A stretch of 64,000 nt of DNA from Candidatus Ferrigenium bremense (GCA_019449635.1 JAGRPI010000012.1:62001-126000), one strand, 5' to 3'; positions 18,478-27,944 are shown, numbered from the stretch's first letter. Made by a program: numbers and translations. Notes: generated from the sequence alone by a model not told the origin.

Positions 18478-18573
18478 AAGTTACGACCTTTTTAATGAGC
18501 TGGGGGAATTCAGCCCGTATTTTAGTTGGAATTACACTTTGTATAAACAGAATCTTATGGAAAGCACCGTTTT

Positions 18574-19332
18574 ATGGAGAACATAAGGGTCGTTCTCAGC
18601 CACACCACCCATCCGGGCAATATCGGGGCGGCGGCGCGCGCCATGAAGACCATGGGCCTGCGCCATCTGTATCTGGTCAATCCCAGGCATTTTCCCGACC
18701 CGCAGGCCGATGCGATGGCCGCCGGGGCCGACGACCTGCTGCGCGATGCGGTGGTGTGCGGTTCCATCGACGAAGCCCTGCAGGGCGTGGTGTTCACGGT
18801 GGCGATGACCGCGCGGCTGCGCGATATTTCCATCGAGGTGAAGAGCCCGCGCGAGGCGGTGCCGCTGTTGCTGCAACAGGCCGCGCTGCAGCCGGTGGCG
18901 TTGCTGTTCGGCACCGAGATGTCCGGCCTGACCAACGAGGAGATGGGCAAGGCGCAGGTGCTGGTTAACATTCCCGCCAACCCGGATTTTTCTTCGCTCA
19001 ATCTGGCGGCTGCGGTGCAGGTGATGGGCTACGAGTTGAACGCGGCGGCGCAAAGCCACGTGCCGAACGCGCCGGAAGTCCGGCCTGCCCCGTATGAACA
19101 GATGGAAGGATTTTTCACGCACCTGGAAAAAGCCCTGTTCGAGATCGGATTCTTCACCACGCAGAATCCGGCGCGCCTGATGCAGCGTCTGCGCCGTCTG
19201 TATGCCCGCGCGCGACTGGAGCAGGAGGAGATCAACATACTGCGCGGCATATTGAGCGTGACAACCGAGTACAATGCGCGTCTCAAATCGCGTTACCAGG
19301 AAGAACACCGGAAGGTTTCGGAACAGCAATGA
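18574..19332 (+). CDS. trmJ: tRNA (cytidine/uridine-2'-O-)-methyltransferase
   Basis: A SPOUT-fold methyltransferase acting on position 32 of some tRNAs. The protein (252 residues) shows [20 protein letters not shown] at the N-terminus, [14 protein letters not shown] (S-adenosylmethionine knot) and [23 protein letters not shown]. It is the first gene of a run into cysE and the isc operon and overlaps cysE by four bases. Confidence 0.93.
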   Translation: MENIRVVLSHTTHPGNIGAAARAMKTMGLRHLYLVNPRHFPDPQADAMAAGADDLLRDAVVCGSIDEALQGVVFTVAMTARLRDISIEVKSPREAVPLLLQQAALQPVALLFGTEMSGLTNEEMGKAQVLVNIPANPDFSSLNLAAAVQVMGYELNAAAQSHVPNAPEVRPAPYEQMEGFFTHLEKALFEIGFFTTQNPARLMQRLRRLYARARLEQEEINILRGILSVTTEYNARLKSRYQEEHRKVSEQQ

Positions 19333-20063
19333 TGTTCAAGAATATCAGGGAAGACATCGCCAGCGTATTCGACCGCGATCCGGCGGCGCGCACCACTTTT
19401 GAGGTGCTGACCTGCTATCCGGGCTTGCATGCGCGCATCCTGCACCGCATGGCGAATACCCTGTGGCACGCCAACCTGAAATGGCTGGCGCGTTTCCTGT
19501 CGCATATCACACGCTGGTTCACCGGCATCGAGATCCACCCCGGAGCGACCATCGGACGGCGCTTCTTCATCGATCACGGCATGGGTGTGGTGATCGGCGA
19601 GACCGCCGAGATCGGCGACGATGTCACGCTCTACCACGGCGTCACGCTGGGCGGCACCTCATGGAAGCACGGCAAGCGGCATCCCACCCTGGGCAATGGC
19701 GTGGTGGTCGGGGCGGGCGCCAAGATACTCGGCCCGATCACCGTCGGCGACGGCGCGAAGATCGGCTCGAATGCGGTGGTGGTAAAAGATGTCCCGGCGG
19801 GGGCGACGGCGGCGGGCATCCCCGCGCGTATCCTCGATGAAGAGAAGAAGCATGCCGGCGGCTTCAACGCCTATGCCGTCGGCAACGACCAGAACGACCC
19901 GGTTTCCAAGGCGATACACGGATTGCTCGGGCATAGCGTATCGGTGGACCAGCGCATCGACTTTATTTTGCAGCAGCTTGAAAAAATGGGGGTGCGCGTG
20001 GATGAAGAGCGCGCCACCGCGGATAAATTTGACCCTAATCACTTGAATAAGATAGTTGACTAA
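19329..20063 (+). CDS. cysE: Serine O-acetyltransferase
   Basis: Makes O-acetylserine for cysteine synthesis. The 244-residue protein has an N-terminal helical part and a left-handed beta-helix with hexapeptide repeats ([32 protein letters not shown]...). HGVTLGGT and the catalytic His/Asp region are intact. This is the shorter, soil-type CysE length. Two ATGs are adjacent (19329 and 19332). It supplies cysteine to IscS, whose operon follows; its stop codon lies inside the predicted IscR site. Confidence 0.93.
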   Translation: MMFKNIREDIASVFDRDPAARTTFEVLTCYPGLHARILHRMANTLWHANLKWLARFLSHITRWFTGIEIHPGATIGRRFFIDHGMGVVIGETAEIGDDVTLYHGVTLGGTSWKHGKRHPTLGNGVVVGAGAKILGPITVGDGAKIGSNAVVVKDVPAGATAAGIPARILDEEKKHAGGFNAYAVGNDQNDPVSKAIHGLLGHSVSVDQRIDFILQQLEKMGVRVDEERATADKFDPNHLNKIVD

Positions 20064-20084
20064 ATTATTCGGGTATTCTATGAT
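20052..20084 (+). promoter_or_regulatory. isc promoter with IscR type 1 site
   Basis: The 25 bases at 20052-20076 match 24 of 25 positions of the type 1 IscR consensus as I recall it (ATASYYGACTRWWWYAGTCRRSTAT). A sigma-70-like promoter overlaps it: -35 TTGACT at 20056-20061 and -10 TATGAT at 20079-20084, with the ideal 17-bp spacer. Binding of [2Fe-2S]-IscR should therefore block the promoter, giving feedback control of the operon. The cysE stop codon (20061-20063) falls within the site. Confidence 0.85.
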
Positions 20085-20159
20085 TCGCGTGTCGGAATTT
20101 GGAACACCTTCCGGATTGTCCCGGAACAATCTGAATACACTCACTGACTGGATGATGAT

Positions 20160-20645
20160 ATGCGATTAACGACCAAAGGACGTTTTGCCGTGACGGCGAT
20201 GGCTGACTTGACGATGTGCGGCAAGCGCGGTCCGGTGACCATGGCCGAGATCAGCGAACGGCAGAAGATTTCACTCTCTTATCTGGAGCAGTTGTTCGGC
20301 AAGCTGCGCCGCAGCAACATCGTGGAAAGCGTGCGCGGTCCGGGCGGCGGCTACTATCTGGCCAGGCCTGCGGACAAGATCACGATAGCGGAGATCATCG
20401 TGGCGGTGGATGAGCCGATGGATGCGACCAAGTGCGGGGGTCTGGGCAACTGTCACGACGAGCGTCAATGCCTGACCCATGATCTGTGGACCGGGCTAAA
20501 CGTGAAGATTTTCGAATATCTGGCTTCGTACACGCTGCAGCAACTGGTGGACAGCCAGGCCAAGGCGAATCATGCCCACGTCCACGTTGCCGCGCCTGTC
20601 GTGGTGAAGAAGAAGGCTGCCAAGCCGGCAGCAGTTTCGGTTTAA
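20160..20645 (+). CDS. iscR: Fe-S cluster regulator IscR
   Basis: An Rrf2-family repressor of 161 residues. The N-terminal winged helix starts [17 protein letters not shown], and the cluster ligands are the three cysteines in [13 protein letters not shown] plus a nearby His. It senses the cellular Fe-S state and represses its own operon when loaded. It is first in the isc operon, directly after the predicted binding site. The C-terminus is Ala/Lys-rich ([15 protein letters not shown]). Confidence 0.95.
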   Translation: MRLTTKGRFAVTAMADLTMCGKRGPVTMAEISERQKISLSYLEQLFGKLRRSNIVESVRGPGGGYYLARPADKITIAEIIVAVDEPMDATKCGGLGNCHDERQCLTHDLWTGLNVKIFEYLASYTLQQLVDSQAKANHAHVHVAAPVVVKKKAAKPAAVSV

Positions 20646-20664
20646 GGCAGGAGAGGCGCAGAAT

Positions 20665-21873
20665 ATGAAGCTTCCGATTTACATGGATTACTCCGCGACC
20701 ACGCCGGTCGACCCGCGCGTGGCGGAGAAGATGATTCCCTATCTCACCGAGAAGTTCGGCAACCCGGCCAGCCGTTCCCACGCTTTCGGCTGGGAAGCCG
20801 ATGAGGCGGTGGAACTGGCGCGCGAGCAGGTCGCCGCGCTGGTGAACTGCGACCCCAAGGAGATCGTCTGGACCTCCGGTGCGACCGAGTCGAATAACCT
20901 TGCCATCAAGGGTGCGGCGCATTTCTACCAGGGCAAGGGCAAGCACATCATCACCATGCGCATCGAGCACAAGGCGGTGCTGGATACCGTGCGCGAACTG
21001 GAGCGCGAAGGCTTCAGCGCGACCTACCTCGATCCGGAGCCGAGCGGCTTGCTGGACCTGGGCAAGTTCAAGGCGGCCCTGCGTCCCGATACCGTGCTGG
21101 TGTCCATCATGCTGGTGAACAACGAGATCGGCGTGATCCAGGACATCGCAGCCATCGGCGAGATCTGCCGCGACAAGGGCATCCTGTTCCATGTGGATGC
21201 GGCCCAGGCGACCGGCAAGGTGGCCATCGATCTGCAGCAGCTGAAAGTCGACATGATGTCGTTCTCCGCGCACAAGACCTACGGTCCGAAAGGCATCGGT
21301 GCGCTGTACGTGCGGCGCAAGCCGCGCGTGCGCCTGGAAGCGCAGATGCACGGCGGCGGGCACGAACGCGGCATGCGCTCCGGTACGCTGCCGACGCACC
21401 AGATCGTCGGCATGGGCGAAGCGTTCCACATCGCCAAAGAGGAAATGGCACAGGAGAACGAGCGGGTGCGCCTGCTGCGCGACCGTCTGCTGAAAGGCCT
21501 GATGGCCATGGAGGAAGTGCATATCAACGGCGACATGGAGCATCGTGTGCCGCATAATCTCAACCTCAGCTTCAGTTTCGTCGAAGGCGAATCGCTGATG
21601 ATGGCGGTCAAGGATGTCGCGGTGTCCAGCGGTTCGGCGTGTACTTCGGCGAGCCTGGAGCCATCCTACGTGCTGCGCGCGCTGGGGCGCAGCGACGAGC
21701 TGGCGCACAGCTCGATCCGCTTCAGCATCGGCCGTTTCACCACGGTCGAGGAAGTCGATTACGTCATCGAGCTGATGAAAGGCAGGATCGGCAAGCTGCG
21801 CGAGTTGTCGCCGCTGTGGGAAATGTATCAGGACGGCGTCGATCTGAATTCTGTGCAGTGGGCAGCACATTGA
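20665..21873 (+). CDS. iscS: Cysteine desulfurase IscS
   Basis: A PLP enzyme that takes sulfur from cysteine and passes it to IscU. The 402-residue protein shows [13 protein letters not shown], the PLP lysine in [10 protein letters not shown], and the active-site cysteine in [21 protein letters not shown] on the long loop of the IscS group. AGGAG precedes the ATG. It lies 19 bp after iscR. Confidence 0.96.
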   Translation: MKLPIYMDYSATTPVDPRVAEKMIPYLTEKFGNPASRSHAFGWEADEAVELAREQVAALVNCDPKEIVWTSGATESNNLAIKGAAHFYQGKGKHIITMRIEHKAVLDTVRELEREGFSATYLDPEPSGLLDLGKFKAALRPDTVLVSIMLVNNEIGVIQDIAAIGEICRDKGILFHVDAAQATGKVAIDLQQLKVDMMSFSAHKTYGPKGIGALYVRRKPRVRLEAQMHGGGHERGMRSGTLPTHQIVGMGEAFHIAKEEMAQENERVRLLRDRLLKGLMAMEEVHINGDMEHRVPHNLNLSFSFVEGESLMMAVKDVAVSSGSACTSASLEPSYVLRALGRSDELAHSSIRFSIGRFTTVEEVDYVIELMKGRIGKLRELSPLWEMYQDGVDLNSVQWAAH

Positions 21874-21891
21874 AGACGGTCGTTGGACGTA

Positions 21892-21945
21892 AGACGTAAG
21901 TTGATAATTGAAATCCGGTCAGCTTGCGACTAACAACTTACGTCT
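21892..21945. repeat. Inverted repeat between iscS and iscU
   Basis: Arms AGACGTAAGTTG and CAACTTACGTCT are separated by 30 bp. A related unit sits between hscB and hscA (23411-23448). Both would form hairpins inside the isc transcript and may affect stability or processing between genes. Confidence 0.7.
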
Positions 21946-21972
21946 TGCGACTGCGACTGAAAGGAGCACAAA

Positions 21973-22395
21973 ATGGCATATAGCGAAAAATTACTGGATC
22001 ATTACGAGCATCCGCGCAACGTGGGTTCCATGGATAAGGATGCTGCGGAAGTGGGGACCGGCATGGTCGGCGCGCCGGCGTGCGGCGACGTGATGAAATT
22101 GCAGATCAAGGTCGGCAAGGACGGCGTGATCGAAGACGCCAAGTTCAAGACTTACGGCTGCGGCTCGGCGATCGCGTCCAGCTCGCTGGTCACCGAGTGG
22201 GTCAAGGGCAAGACGGTCGATCAGGCGCTGGAAATCAAGAACACGCAGATCGCCGAAGAGCTGGCGTTGCCGCCGGTGAAGATCCACTGCTCGATCCTGG
22301 CGGAAGACGCCATCAAGGCTGCGGTGGCGGATTACAAGAGCAAACACGGGGCGGTGATCGAAACGCCGGCCTGCAACGAAAGCTGCAAGGGGTAG
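21973..22395 (+). CDS. iscU: Fe-S cluster scaffold IscU
   Basis: The scaffold on which clusters are built, 140 residues. Cluster ligands are in GAPACGDVMKLQIKV, TYGCGSAIASSSL and LPPVKIHCSILAEDAI; the LPPVK motif is the HscA binding site. It has a strong AGGAG ribosome site. It lies after iscS with a palindromic repeat in the gap. Confidence 0.97.
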   Translation: MAYSEKLLDHYEHPRNVGSMDKDAAEVGTGMVGAPACGDVMKLQIKVGKDGVIEDAKFKTYGCGSAIASSSLVTEWVKGKTVDQALEIKNTQIAEELALPPVKIHCSILAEDAIKAAVADYKSKHGAVIETPACNESCKG

Positions 22396-22398
22396 GAC

Positions 22399-22722
22399 AT
22401 GGCGATCACGCTGACAGAAAATGCTGCCAAGCATGTGCGGAACTTCATTGCCAAGCGCGGCAAGGGCGTCGGTTTGCGCATCGGCGTGCGCACCAGCGGC
22501 TGCTCCGGCATGGCCTACAAGCTGGAGTTCGCCGACGAGGCGGCCAGCGACGACCATCAGTTCACCAGCCATGGTGTCACGGTGCTGGTGGACCCGAAAA
22601 GCCTGCCGTACATCGACGGCATGGAACTGGATTACACCCGCGAAGGGCTGAACGAAGGGTTCAAGTTCAGCAATCCGAATGTGAAGAACCAGTGCGGTTG
22701 CGGTGAGAGTTTCGGCGTTTGA
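22399..22722 (+). CDS. iscA: A-type Fe-S carrier IscA
   Basis: A 107-residue A-type carrier. The three conserved cysteines are in [14 protein letters not shown] and [11 protein letters not shown]. It follows iscU by three bases, so translation is likely coupled. It passes clusters to target enzymes or holds iron. Confidence 0.96.
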   Translation: MAITLTENAAKHVRNFIAKRGKGVGLRIGVRTSGCSGMAYKLEFADEAASDDHQFTSHGVTVLVDPKSLPYIDGMELDYTREGLNEGFKFSNPNVKNQCGCGESFGV

Positions 22723-22848
22723 AAACTACAGCGCCCGGCTAACTTTGCTGCGTGACGGCTCAGAATGCTCATTTACTCAAATGTAAATTCCGCTTCTTCG
22801 CCATCGCGCGCCTCGTTCTGCCATCGCCTGTAACGTTTTCAAAATCGT

Positions 22849-23391
22849 ATGCAACCCGCCAATTTCGATTCCCGGCAAAACCACTTCCAGCTGTTCGGCC
22901 TTGCGCAGTCTTATCGGATAGACACGGCGCAGCTTGAGCAGCAGTACCGCGCCTTGCAGGCACTGGTTCATCCCGACAAGTCCGCCCACTTGCCCGATGC
23001 CGAGCAGCGCCTGGCCATGCAGCGCGCCACGCTGGTGAACGAGGCCTACCAGGTACTGCGCAGTCCGCTGCGGCGCGCACGCTATCTGTTGTCGCTGCAC
23101 GGGGTGGATATCCAGGAAGAAAACAACACCGTGATGCCGATGGATTTCCTGATGGCGCAGATGGAGTGGCGCGAAGCGGTCGCCGAAGCGCAGCAGGCGC
23201 GCGATGCCGCGGCAGTGGCGCAACTCGAAGAGAGGTTGCGGCGCGAAACGCGCGAACTTGAAGCGCAGCTTGCGGTTAATATCGACACGGAAAAAGACTA
23301 TGACGCGGCAGCCGGAGCGGTGCGCAAGATGCGTTTCATGGAAAGACTCGCGGAAGAGATTCATGCCGCTTACGACGCGATAGATATTTGA
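22849..23391 (+). CDS. hscB: Fe-S co-chaperone HscB
   Basis: The J-domain partner of HscA, 180 residues. The J domain carries the HPD triad in LVHPDKSAHLP; the rest is the three-helix IscU-binding domain (MQMEWREAV-like segment and a helical C-terminus). It lies 126 bp after iscA. No strong ribosome site is visible before the ATG. Confidence 0.95.
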   Translation: MQPANFDSRQNHFQLFGLAQSYRIDTAQLEQQYRALQALVHPDKSAHLPDAEQRLAMQRATLVNEAYQVLRSPLRRARYLLSLHGVDIQEENNTVMPMDFLMAQMEWREAVAEAQQARDAAAVAQLEERLRRETRELEAQLAVNIDTEKDYDAAAGAVRKMRFMERLAEEIHAAYDAIDI

Positions 23392-23410
23392 AACCAGTCG
23401 CAAGTTATTA

Positions 23411-23448
23411 GTCGTAAGTTGCTAGTTGAACCACCAGCAACTTACGAC
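23411..23448. repeat. Inverted repeat between hscB and hscA
   Basis: Arms GTCGTAAGTTGCT and AGCAACTTACGAC pair perfectly over 13 bp with a 12-base loop. The left flank repeats the motif (AGTCGCAAGTTATTAGTC). It resembles the unit between iscS and iscU and ends 25 bases before the hscA ATG. Confidence 0.7.
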
Positions 23449-23473
23449 TTGCGTCTTACGGCTGACAACTAAA

Positions 23474-25417
23474 ATGGCTCTATTACAAATCTCCGAACCC
23501 GGCCTCAGCGCCGCTCCGCACCAGCACCGGCTGGCGGTGGGCATCGATCTCGGCACGACCAACTCGCTGGTGGCCACGGTGCGCAACGGCATCAGCGTGG
23601 TGCTCAACGATGAGAACGGGCGCGCCATGCTGCCTTCGGTGGTGCGCTACCTGGCCGATGGCAGCGTCGCGGTGGGCGAGGCGGCGCAAGCCATGCAGAG
23701 CGAGGATGCCGCCAATACCATCGTCTCTGTGAAACGCTTCATGGGGCGCGGCATCAAGGATGTCGGCGAGATCAGCCGCCTGCCGTATCGCTTTGCAGAC
23801 ACCCCCTCGTCCTTCGCTACCTCAGGAGGTTCAGGACAGGCCGCTTCGCCCCTCGCTACCTCAGGAGGCTCAGGACAGGGTGGCATGCTGCAACTGCGCA
23901 CCGTGGCAGGGGTGAAAAGCCCGGTCGAGGTGTCCGCGGAGATCCTCAAGGTGTTGCGCATCCGCGCCGAAGCCGCATTGGGCGGCGAACTGGTCGGAGC
24001 GGTCATCACCGTGCCTGCCTATTTCGACGACGCGCAGCGGCAGGCCACCAAGGATGCGGCGCGCCTGGCCGGGCTGAACGTGCTGCGCCTGCTCAACGAA
24101 CCGACCGCCGCGGCGATCGCCTACGGGCTGGATAATGCCGCCGAGGGCGTGTATGCGGTGTACGACCTGGGCGGCGGCACCTTCGATATTTCCATCCTGC
24201 GCCTGTCGCGCGGTGTGTTCGAGGTGCTGGCGGCCAACGGCGATTCCGCACTGGGCGGCGACGATTTCGACCAGCGCATCCATTGCTGGCTGCTGGAAAA
24301 GAATTGCCTTTCCGCACTCGGCCCGCAGGACACGCGCCTGCTGCTGACCCATGCGCGCGCCGCCAAGGAGCAGTTGACCGACCATGCCGAGACGCGCATC
24401 ACAGCGGTGCTGTCGAACGGCGAGGTCATCGACAATATATTGACCCAGGCCGAGTTCCAGGCGATGTCGCAGAACCTGGTGCAGCGCACCCTGCAACCGT
24501 TGCGCCGCGCATTGCGCGACGCGCAGCTGGGCGTCGCGGATATCAAGGGTGTGGTGATGGTCGGCGGCGCGACGCGCATGCCGCAGGTGCAGCATGCGGT
24601 GGAGGAATTCTTCGGGCAAACGCCGCTGACCAACCTCGATCCGGACAAGGTCGTCGCGCTGGGCGCAGCGATCCAGGCCAACCTGCTGGCGGGCAACCGC
24701 GGCGGCGACGAATGGCTGCTGCTCGACGTGATCCCGCTCAGCCTGGGCATCGAAACCATGGGCGGTCTTGCGGAAAAGATCATCCCGCGCAACAGCACCA
24801 TCCCCACCGCGCGCGCGCAGGAATTCACCACTTACAAGGACGGGCAGACCGCGATGAGTATCCAGGTGGTGCAGGGCGAGCGCGAACTGGTGAGCGATTG
24901 CCGCTCGCTGGCGAAGTTCGAGCTGCGCGGTATCCCGGCAATGGTGGCGGGCGCGGCGCGCATCCGCGTGACCTTCCAGGTGGATGCCGACGGACTGCTG
25001 AACGTGTCGGCACGCGAGATGAGCAGCGGCATCGAGACGGCGATCACGGTCAAGCCTTCCTACGGCCTGTCCGATGCCGAGATCACGCGCATGTTGCAGG
25101 ATTCCACGCAACACGCGCAGGACGACATGCAGGCGCGCTCGCTGCGCGAACAGCAGACCGAAGCGGAGCAATTGCTCGAAGCGGTGCAGCACGCGCTGGA
25201 GCTGGATGGCGATCTGCTCGATCAGGCCGAACGCACGCGGATCGAAACCCGGATGGGCGCGCTGCGCAACACGCTGCAGCTTGCCGATCACCTGGCCATC
25301 AAACGTGCCGTCACCGTATTGAACGATGTCACCGTCGGCTTTGCGCAAAAACGCATGGACAAGAGCGTGGCGCATGTCCTGGCGGGCAAGAATATTTCCG
25401 AACTGGAGGTGAAATAA
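23474..25417 (+). CDS. hscA: Fe-S chaperone HscA with an inserted repeat
   Basis: An Hsp70-type ATPase that releases clusters from IscU. Motifs are [12 protein letters not shown] near residue 20, [28 protein letters not shown] and [12 protein letters not shown], followed by the substrate-binding domain. The length (647) exceeds the usual value by about 25. The extra sequence lies around residues 112-136, where ATSGGSGQ appears twice, encoded by two direct DNA repeats. That site is in the ATPase domain near a surface loop, so folding is probably tolerated. The start at 23474 is supported by homology; the ribosome site is weak. It overlaps fdx by one base. Confidence 0.94.
   Translation: MALLQISEPGLSAAPHQHRLAVGIDLGTTNSLVATVRNGISVVLNDENGRAMLPSVVRYLADGSVAVGEAAQAMQSEDAANTIVSVKRFMGRGIKDVGEISRLPYRFADTPSSFATSGGSGQAASPLATSGGSGQGGMLQLRTVAGVKSPVEVSAEILKVLRIRAEAALGGELVGAVITVPAYFDDAQRQATKDAARLAGLNVLRLLNEPTAAAIAYGLDNAAEGVYAVYDLGGGTFDISILRLSRGVFEVLAANGDSALGGDDFDQRIHCWLLEKNCLSALGPQDTRLLLTHARAAKEQLTDHAETRITAVLSNGEVIDNILTQAEFQAMSQNLVQRTLQPLRRALRDAQLGVADIKGVVMVGGATRMPQVQHAVEEFFGQTPLTNLDPDKVVALGAAIQANLLAGNRGGDEWLLLDVIPLSLGIETMGGLAEKIIPRNSTIPTARAQEFTTYKDGQTAMSIQVVQGERELVSDCRSLAKFELRGIPAMVAGAARIRVTFQVDADGLLNVSAREMSSGIETAITVKPSYGLSDAEITRMLQDSTQHAQDDMQARSLREQQTEAEQLLEAVQHALELDGDLLDQAERTRIETRMGALRNTLQLADHLAIKRAVTVLNDVTVGFAQKRMDKSVAHVLAGKNISELEVK
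23814..23879. repeat. Direct repeat pair inside hscA
   Basis: Two 27-bp copies (23814-23840 and 23853-23879) beginning TCGCTACCTCAGGAGG differ at one base and lie 39 bp apart, a multiple of three. Each encodes ATSGGSGQ. They resemble half-units of the CTGAGGTATCGAAGG repeat at 35521. Confidence 0.8.
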
Positions 25418-25773
25418 TGACGCAGATCATCGTATTGCCGCATGAGGAGCTGTGCCCCGAGGGCAAGCTGTTCGATGTCGAGCCGGGCATTTCGATTTGC
25501 GACGCGCTGTTGCAGCATGGCGTGGAGATCGAGCATGCCTGCGAAAAATCCTGTGCCTGCACCACCTGTCATGTCATATTGCGCGAAGGCTTCAATTCCC
25601 TGCAGCCGGCAGAAGATCTCGAAGAGGATATGCTCGACAAGGCGTGGGGTGTGGAACCCAATTCGCGCCTGTCCTGCCAAGCGCTGGTGGCGGATAAAGA
25701 CCTGGTGGTGGAAGTTCCGAAGTACACCATCAACATGGCGAAGGAGTCTGGCGCAGGCCAGCATAAAAAATGA
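25417..25773 (+). CDS. fdx: ISC [2Fe-2S] ferredoxin
   Basis: An adrenodoxin-type ferredoxin of 118 residues that supplies electrons for cluster assembly. Cluster cysteines are in HACEKSCACTTCHV and RLSCQAL. The ATG overlaps the hscA stop (TAATG). It is followed by a repeat-filled gap before iscX. Confidence 0.95.
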   Translation: MTQIIVLPHEELCPEGKLFDVEPGISICDALLQHGVEIEHACEKSCACTTCHVILREGFNSLQPAEDLEEDMLDKAWGVEPNSRLSCQALVADKDLVVEVPKYTINMAKESGAGQHKK

Positions 25774-25889
25774 ATACCCTGCGCAGACTCCTTTCCCTCC
25801 CTTGCAGGGCGCGTTTCGGCAAAGCCGAAACCGCTCGCAAGGCGTGGAGCATGCTCCACGAAACCCCTTGCTCGCCCCCCGTTGCCCCT

Positions 25890-25952
25890 CTGATGGAACT
25901 ACTAGCCATTCCGCTAAGCCGCCAAAGAACGGCGGCCAAGCGGCTGGTTATC
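25890..25952 (-). repeat. 63-bp palindromic element, copy A
   Basis: One of seven 63-bp copies. On the minus strand it starts GATAACCAGCCGCT and ends GTTCCATCAG. The apical stem is GCCGCC/GGCGGC and the lower stem CCGCT/AGCGG, both different from other copies yet still paired. It sits between fdx and iscX, inside a GC-rich repeat (GTTGCCCCTCT...CCCGAAGGGCGAGG). Confidence 0.85.
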
Positions 25953-26011
25953 CCGAAGGGCGAGGGGTACGGTCGGTCGCTACGCGGATATAATTTTCTG
26001 GAGGGGCACAA

Positions 26012-26206
26012 ATGAAATGGACTGATGTCAGGCTGATCGCCATCGAACTGTCGGAAGCGCATCCCGAGGTCGACCCGAAGGCGGTACGCTTCACCGACCT
26101 GCACAACTGGGTGCTGGAGCTGGAAGATTTTCACGACGACCCGAAACACGGCGGCGAAAAAGTCCTCGAAGCGATCCAGGCGGCGTGGATAGAAGAGGTG
26201 GAGTGA
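26012..26206 (+). CDS. iscX: Fe-S assembly protein IscX
   Basis: A 64-residue acidic protein (MKWTDVRLIAIELSEAHPEVDP...WVLELEDFHDDP) that binds IscS and iron and modulates assembly. GGAGG lies before the ATG. It is the last gene of the isc operon, separated from fdx by about 240 bp of repeats. Confidence 0.94.
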   Translation: MKWTDVRLIAIELSEAHPEVDPKAVRFTDLHNWVLELEDFHDDPKHGGEKVLEAIQAAWIEEVE

Positions 26207-26242
26207 TTATGGAACCTTTAAGGAAATGCCGGTTTATTCGGG

Positions 26243-26318
26243 CCGTTCGGGCTGAGCTTGTCGAAGCCTTCGCGGGCATTTGCATAGTGCACATTTCGAC
26301 AGGCTCAATGCGAACGGA
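26243..26318. repeat. Palindromic repeat between iscX and dsbB
   Basis: Inverted arms CCGTTCGGGCTGAGCTTGTC and GACAGGCTCAATGCGAACGG with a core of about 35 bp. Same family as the copies at 11791 and 16171. It may end the isc transcript or be neutral. Confidence 0.8.
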
Positions 26319-26333
26319 TTGTTAAAGGTTTCC

Positions 26334-26834
26334 ATGTTTAAACTCTGGCAGGGCATCTCCAATCGCTGGCTGTACCTGTGCGGCGCGCTGTTCGCCGGCG
26401 GCCTGATGGGCTTCGGCCTGTTCCTGCAATACGTCAAGCACCAGGACCCCTGCCCTCTGTGCATGGTGCAGCGCGTGATTTTCATCGCCATCCTGATAGT
26501 GTTCGCGCTGGCCGCATTGCATGGCCCGAAGCGTATCGGCGAGCGCGTCTATGCGGCGCTGATCGCGCTGCTGTCGCTGTCCGGTGCGGGCGTCGCGGCG
26601 CGCCACATCTGGATCCAGAACCTGCCCAAGGACCAGGTTCCCGCCTGCGGCCCCGGGCTGGACTACATGCTGGAAACCATGCCGATGGCCGACGTGTTGA
26701 AAGAACTGATGCACGGCTCCGGCGAATGCGCGGCCAAGGGCTGGACCTTCCTCACCCTCGGTATCCCGGAATGGTCGCTGCTGTGCTACCTTGCGCTGGG
26801 TATCTGGGCAGTGCTGATCGCGCTCAGAAAATAG
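26334..26834 (+). CDS. dsbB: Disulfide bond formation protein DsbB
   Basis: An inner-membrane quinone-linked oxidase that reoxidises DsbA. The 166-residue protein has four membrane segments, the first cysteine pair in DPCPLCMVQR and the second pair in ACGPGLDYML...GSGEC. The ATG at 26334 is chosen because it places the first membrane helix correctly. It stands alone after the isc repeats. Confidence 0.93.
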   Translation: MFKLWQGISNRWLYLCGALFAGGLMGFGLFLQYVKHQDPCPLCMVQRVIFIAILIVFALAALHGPKRIGERVYAALIALLSLSGAGVAARHIWIQNLPKDQVPACGPGLDYMLETMPMADVLKELMHGSGECAAKGWTFLTLGIPEWSLLCYLALGIWAVLIALRK

Positions 26835-26962
26835 CGGTGGTTTTTCGCGACCACAAAACCATGCTTGTTATATGATGGCCGCATGTTTTATGTGCGCGCG
26901 AAATAGGGTGGCGCGCCGCAACCGGATTTTTCCTGCCCTGAGTGAATTTTAAGGAGACTGTT

Positions 26963-27304
26963 ATGCAAAAACCAAAATTTGTACTGCTGGGGCTGGCAGC
27001 CGCGATGTACGTGATGTTGAGCGCTTGCACCGCTGTTGCAGCGGATAAAGCACCGGTTCAGCAGGAAAAACCAACCGCAACTCAAGGCGCTGAAGCAGGA
27101 GCAGCCTGTGGAGCGGGAGGCTGCGGCGGAATGCAGGGCGGAATGCAGCATGGTGGTGCAGCGGCACCGGGTGGGGCGGCCTGTGGCACCGGAGGATGTT
27201 GCGGCGGAGCGGGTGGCTGCTGCGGTGGGATGCATGGCGGAACTGCACCGGAGGGTGGAGCTGCACCACAGGGCGGAGCTGCAGCAGACGGCCACAGTCA
27301 CTGA
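26963..27304 (+). CDS. Small exported Cys/Gly/Met/His-rich protein
   Basis: A 113-residue protein with a signal peptide (MQKPKFVLLGLAAAMYVMLSACTAVAA); the LSAC at the end could also be a lipobox. The mature part is low-complexity with ACGAGGCGGM, GTGGCCGGAGGCCGGM and a C-terminal DGHSH, a possible soft-metal binding sequence. It is not a family I recognise. AGGAG precedes the ATG, and a terminator follows. The upstream region matches that of the next gene at many positions. Confidence 0.6.
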   Translation: MQKPKFVLLGLAAAMYVMLSACTAVAADKAPVQQEKPTATQGAEAGAACGAGGCGGMQGGMQHGGAAAPGGAACGTGGCCGGAGGCCGGMHGGTAPEGGAAPQGGAAADGHSH

Positions 27305-27328
27305 TCCGTCTTCGGACAGCAGATCATC

Positions 27329-27354
27329 AGGGGGCATGCTGCCCCCTTTTCTTT
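27329..27354 (+). terminator. Terminator after the Cys/Gly-rich gene
   Basis: Stem AGGGGGCA/TGCCCCCT with a three-base loop, followed by TTTTCTTT, 25 bp after the stop codon. Confidence 0.8.
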
Positions 27355-27566
27355 GGGTTGCGATTAACGGGTTTGCCGGCGCACTGTAACCGGATGAGCC
27401 TTTTCCTCCGGGGTTGAAAAGGCGGAGACCGGTCACGGAATGCCAGCTGCCGTACCGTACTTCCGTACTTGTTGTATGATAATTGCGAGTTTGATGCAAA
27501 GCACGGAATAGGGTGACGTGCCGCAACTGGTTTTTCTCTACCCTGAACCGACCCAAGGAGGTTGTT

Positions 27567-27944
27567 ATGCAAAAGCCAATATTCTTATTGCCAGTGCTGA
27601 CAGTTGCAATGTGCATGATGCTGGGTGCCAATGTTTCCGTTGCTGCGGAACAGGCGCAGGCACAGAAATCTGAAACGGTTTACGGCAGCCAGTTGATGAC
27701 GCGCGAGGAGCGCACCGAGTATCGCGCCAAGATGCGCAGCCTGAAAACCAAAGAGGAGCGCGAAGCCTTCCGGATGGAGCATCATCAGAAAATGCAGGAA
27801 CGCGCCAAGGCCCAGGGGAAGACACTCCCCGATACGCCTCCGGCACAGGGTGGCGGAATGATGATGAAGCCATGTAGCGGACCAGGGCCATGCGGCGGAA
27901 TGAGGCAGCAGGGTGGCGGAGCTCCCTCAGAGGGCGGTTATTGA
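27567..27944 (+). CDS. Small exported protein with Met/Cys-rich tail
   Basis: A 125-residue protein. It has a signal peptide (MQKPIFLLPVLTVAMCMMLGANVSVAAE), a charged helical middle (LMTREERTEYRAKMRSLKTKEEREAFRMEHHQKMQERAKA) that resembles CpxP/Spy-like or related periplasmic helical proteins, and a tail with GGGMMMKPCSGPGPCGGM. Function is unknown; metal binding or envelope stress are guesses. AAGGAGG precedes the ATG. A strong terminator follows. It shares its leader with the gene upstream. Confidence 0.65.
   Translation: MQKPIFLLPVLTVAMCMMLGANVSVAAEQAQAQKSETVYGSQLMTREERTEYRAKMRSLKTKEEREAFRMEHHQKMQERAKAQGKTLPDTPPAQGGGMMMKPCSGPGPCGGMRQQGGGAPSEGGY

Noticed and set aside
20395-21870. Long open frame antisense to iscS
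   Set aside because: It mirrors iscS over its whole length. The protein is His/Arg/Ala/Gln-rich low-complexity sequence without a fold motif, as expected from the complement of a GC-rich gene.
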